Below, piece by piece: positions 14,507 through 15,164 of a DNA stretch of 15,164 bases. The position numbers were made by a program, and so were the translations under genes. Location of the stretch: assembly GCA_009778255.1 (NCBI GenBank), contig WRKD01000187.1, positions 1 through 15,164 of the forward strand, written 5' to 3'. The notes beneath the pieces were generated by a model that saw only the letters and a list, made by a program, of their open reading frames with translations, made no database searches and was not told the DNA's origin. The DNA comes from Bacillota bacterium (GTDB lineage Bacteria > Bacillota > Dehalobacteriia > UBA4068). Position 1 is the stretch's first letter. Each line of letters starts with the position of its first letter.

Positions 14507-14867
14507 TTTAATTTATAATGAATTAATAATTAATAAAACGCCAGCTAAAATAAGCTCTTTCGTAGTTTAAAATGGTTATGACGCGCAATTTTCTACCAAT
14601 CTTTGATGTTGTAATTGGAGAAAATTTCACCATATTGTTAACCTAATATATGATAATAATTTGAATATATTATGTCAAAAAATGAGAAACTTTTAATCTC
14701 GTAGTATTACTTCAAACTATATCTCGAACCCAAAAACTGATAAAAGATGCCATTATAGTGTTAATGGTGGCACTTAAATTCTTCAAAATATATTAAAAAC
14801 CAGTTTTTGTGTATAAAATTATAATTAATATTAATCTTTGTAATCTCTACTTAATTTGGGCTATATA
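14507..14867. other. AT-rich non-coding region
   Basis: No gene is seen. A perfect 9-bp inverted repeat, CAAAAACTG at 14731-14739 and CAGTTTTTG at 14801-14809, encloses a smaller one (TGCCATTA at 14748-14755 against TAATGG-TGGCA at 14762-14772 with a bulge). ATTAACCTAATA/GTTAACCTAATA occurs near 14329 and 14636. These could be regulatory or part of a small RNA, but there is no clear promoter or terminator. Confidence 0.5.
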
Positions 14868-15095
14868 ATGTTACTGAATAAACTTATTAAGGGCGCCTCG
14901 ATTAACTCCGAATTGCCAGATTCACTAGTAATTTTTTCGCCTAGCAAGGCAGAGGAGCTGAAACGTAGCCTAAAGCTACGTGAAGCGACGACAACGCAGT
15001 CTAGGCGGAAAAAGGGCAGCGAAGATGGTGATGAATGGGTATTTAGCGGCGCCTTTAAATCAGACTACGAGGGTTTTATTATAGGGCGCCTCTAA
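14868..15095 (+). CDS. Small hypothetical protein, uncertain
   Basis: 75 residues from the ATG at 14868 (a TTG at 14856 is less likely). Not recognised. The product starts MLLNKLIKGASIN, has a basic middle (KRSLKLREATTTQSRRKKG), an acidic patch (SEDGDEW), and ends GFIIGRL; there is no signal peptide or membrane helix. No convincing ribosome site precedes it. Base composition is clearly richer in G and C than the DNA on its left. GGGCGCCTC occurs near both ends (14891-14899 and 15084-15092) and a perfect 7-bp hairpin (ACGTAGC CTAAA GCTACGT, 14963-14981) lies inside. It could be a real small gene, the edge of a different genomic module, or a non-coding repeat that is open by chance. Confidence 0.35.
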   Translation: MLLNKLIKGASINSELPDSLVIFSPSKAEELKRSLKLREATTTQSRRKKGSEDGDEWVFSGAFKSDYEGFIIGRL

Positions 15096-15164
15096 AAACT
15101 AGCTTTACAACTCTGCCAAATTAGCGCAACTATCATTTTCTCGTCATTGCGGCCTTCGCGCCGC
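15096..15164. other. Window end with GC-rich palindrome
   Basis: No gene is visible. The last 16 bases form GCGGC CTTCGC GCCGC (15149-15164), preceded by CGTCATTGC, a phrase often seen at the edge of dispersed GC-rich intergenic repeats. The element is cut by the window end, so its nature cannot be decided. Confidence 0.3.

Overview
The window looks like chromosome of an anaerobic, low-GC Bacillota-type bacterium (class not resolved). The main evidence is a succinate dehydrogenase/fumarate reductase operon in the sdhC-sdhA-sdhB order with Bacillus-like sequence features. Supporting evidence is a Desulfovibrio-type molybdenum aldehyde oxidoreductase, a succinate/acetate-type CoA transferase, strong AGGAGG-type ribosome sites, several TTG starts and very AT-rich intergenic DNA. 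No rRNA, tRNA, CRISPR array, transposase or phage gene is visible.

Layout. Bases 2-4086 (+) hold a translationally coupled pair: the 3' part of a fused [2Fe-2S]/molybdopterin aldehyde oxidoreductase (5' end outside the window) and a complete CoA transferase. A hairpin separates them from a convergent block. From 14193 down to 4295 every confident gene lies on the minus strand, in transcription order: a large secreted PA/M28-peptidase-like protein with cohesin-like and dockerin domains; a membrane-anchored cohesin-like protein with an acidic repeat tail; sdhC, sdhA, sdhB; a second, smaller dockerin protein; and a DASS-family dicarboxylate transporter. The right end (14194-15164) is mostly AT-rich non-coding DNA followed by a small, more GC-rich plus-strand frame of unknown nature.

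How it may work together. The metabolic genes share a C4-dicarboxylate theme. The DASS carrier would move succinate, fumarate, malate or similar acids, SdhCAB would interconvert succinate and fumarate with the quinone pool, and the CoA transferase would exchange CoA between succinate and acetate or another acid. The aldehyde oxidoreductase could feed the transferase a carboxylic acid. This linkage is inference from gene content.

The unusual part is that the sdh operon is bracketed by what looks like a small cohesin/dockerin surface system: one membrane-anchored cohesin-like receptor and two secreted dockerin proteins. The two dockerin proteins are paralogous. The smaller has lost most of the peptidase domain and its visible metal-ligand motif, but keeps a complete two-repeat dockerin, so it looks like a pseudoenzyme or scaffold protein. 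Two of the three surface proteins carry in-frame tandem DNA repeats. A 20-bp sequence resembling a promoter or early leader occurs about 270-320 bp upstream of two minus-strand genes (the large dockerin peptidase and the transporter).
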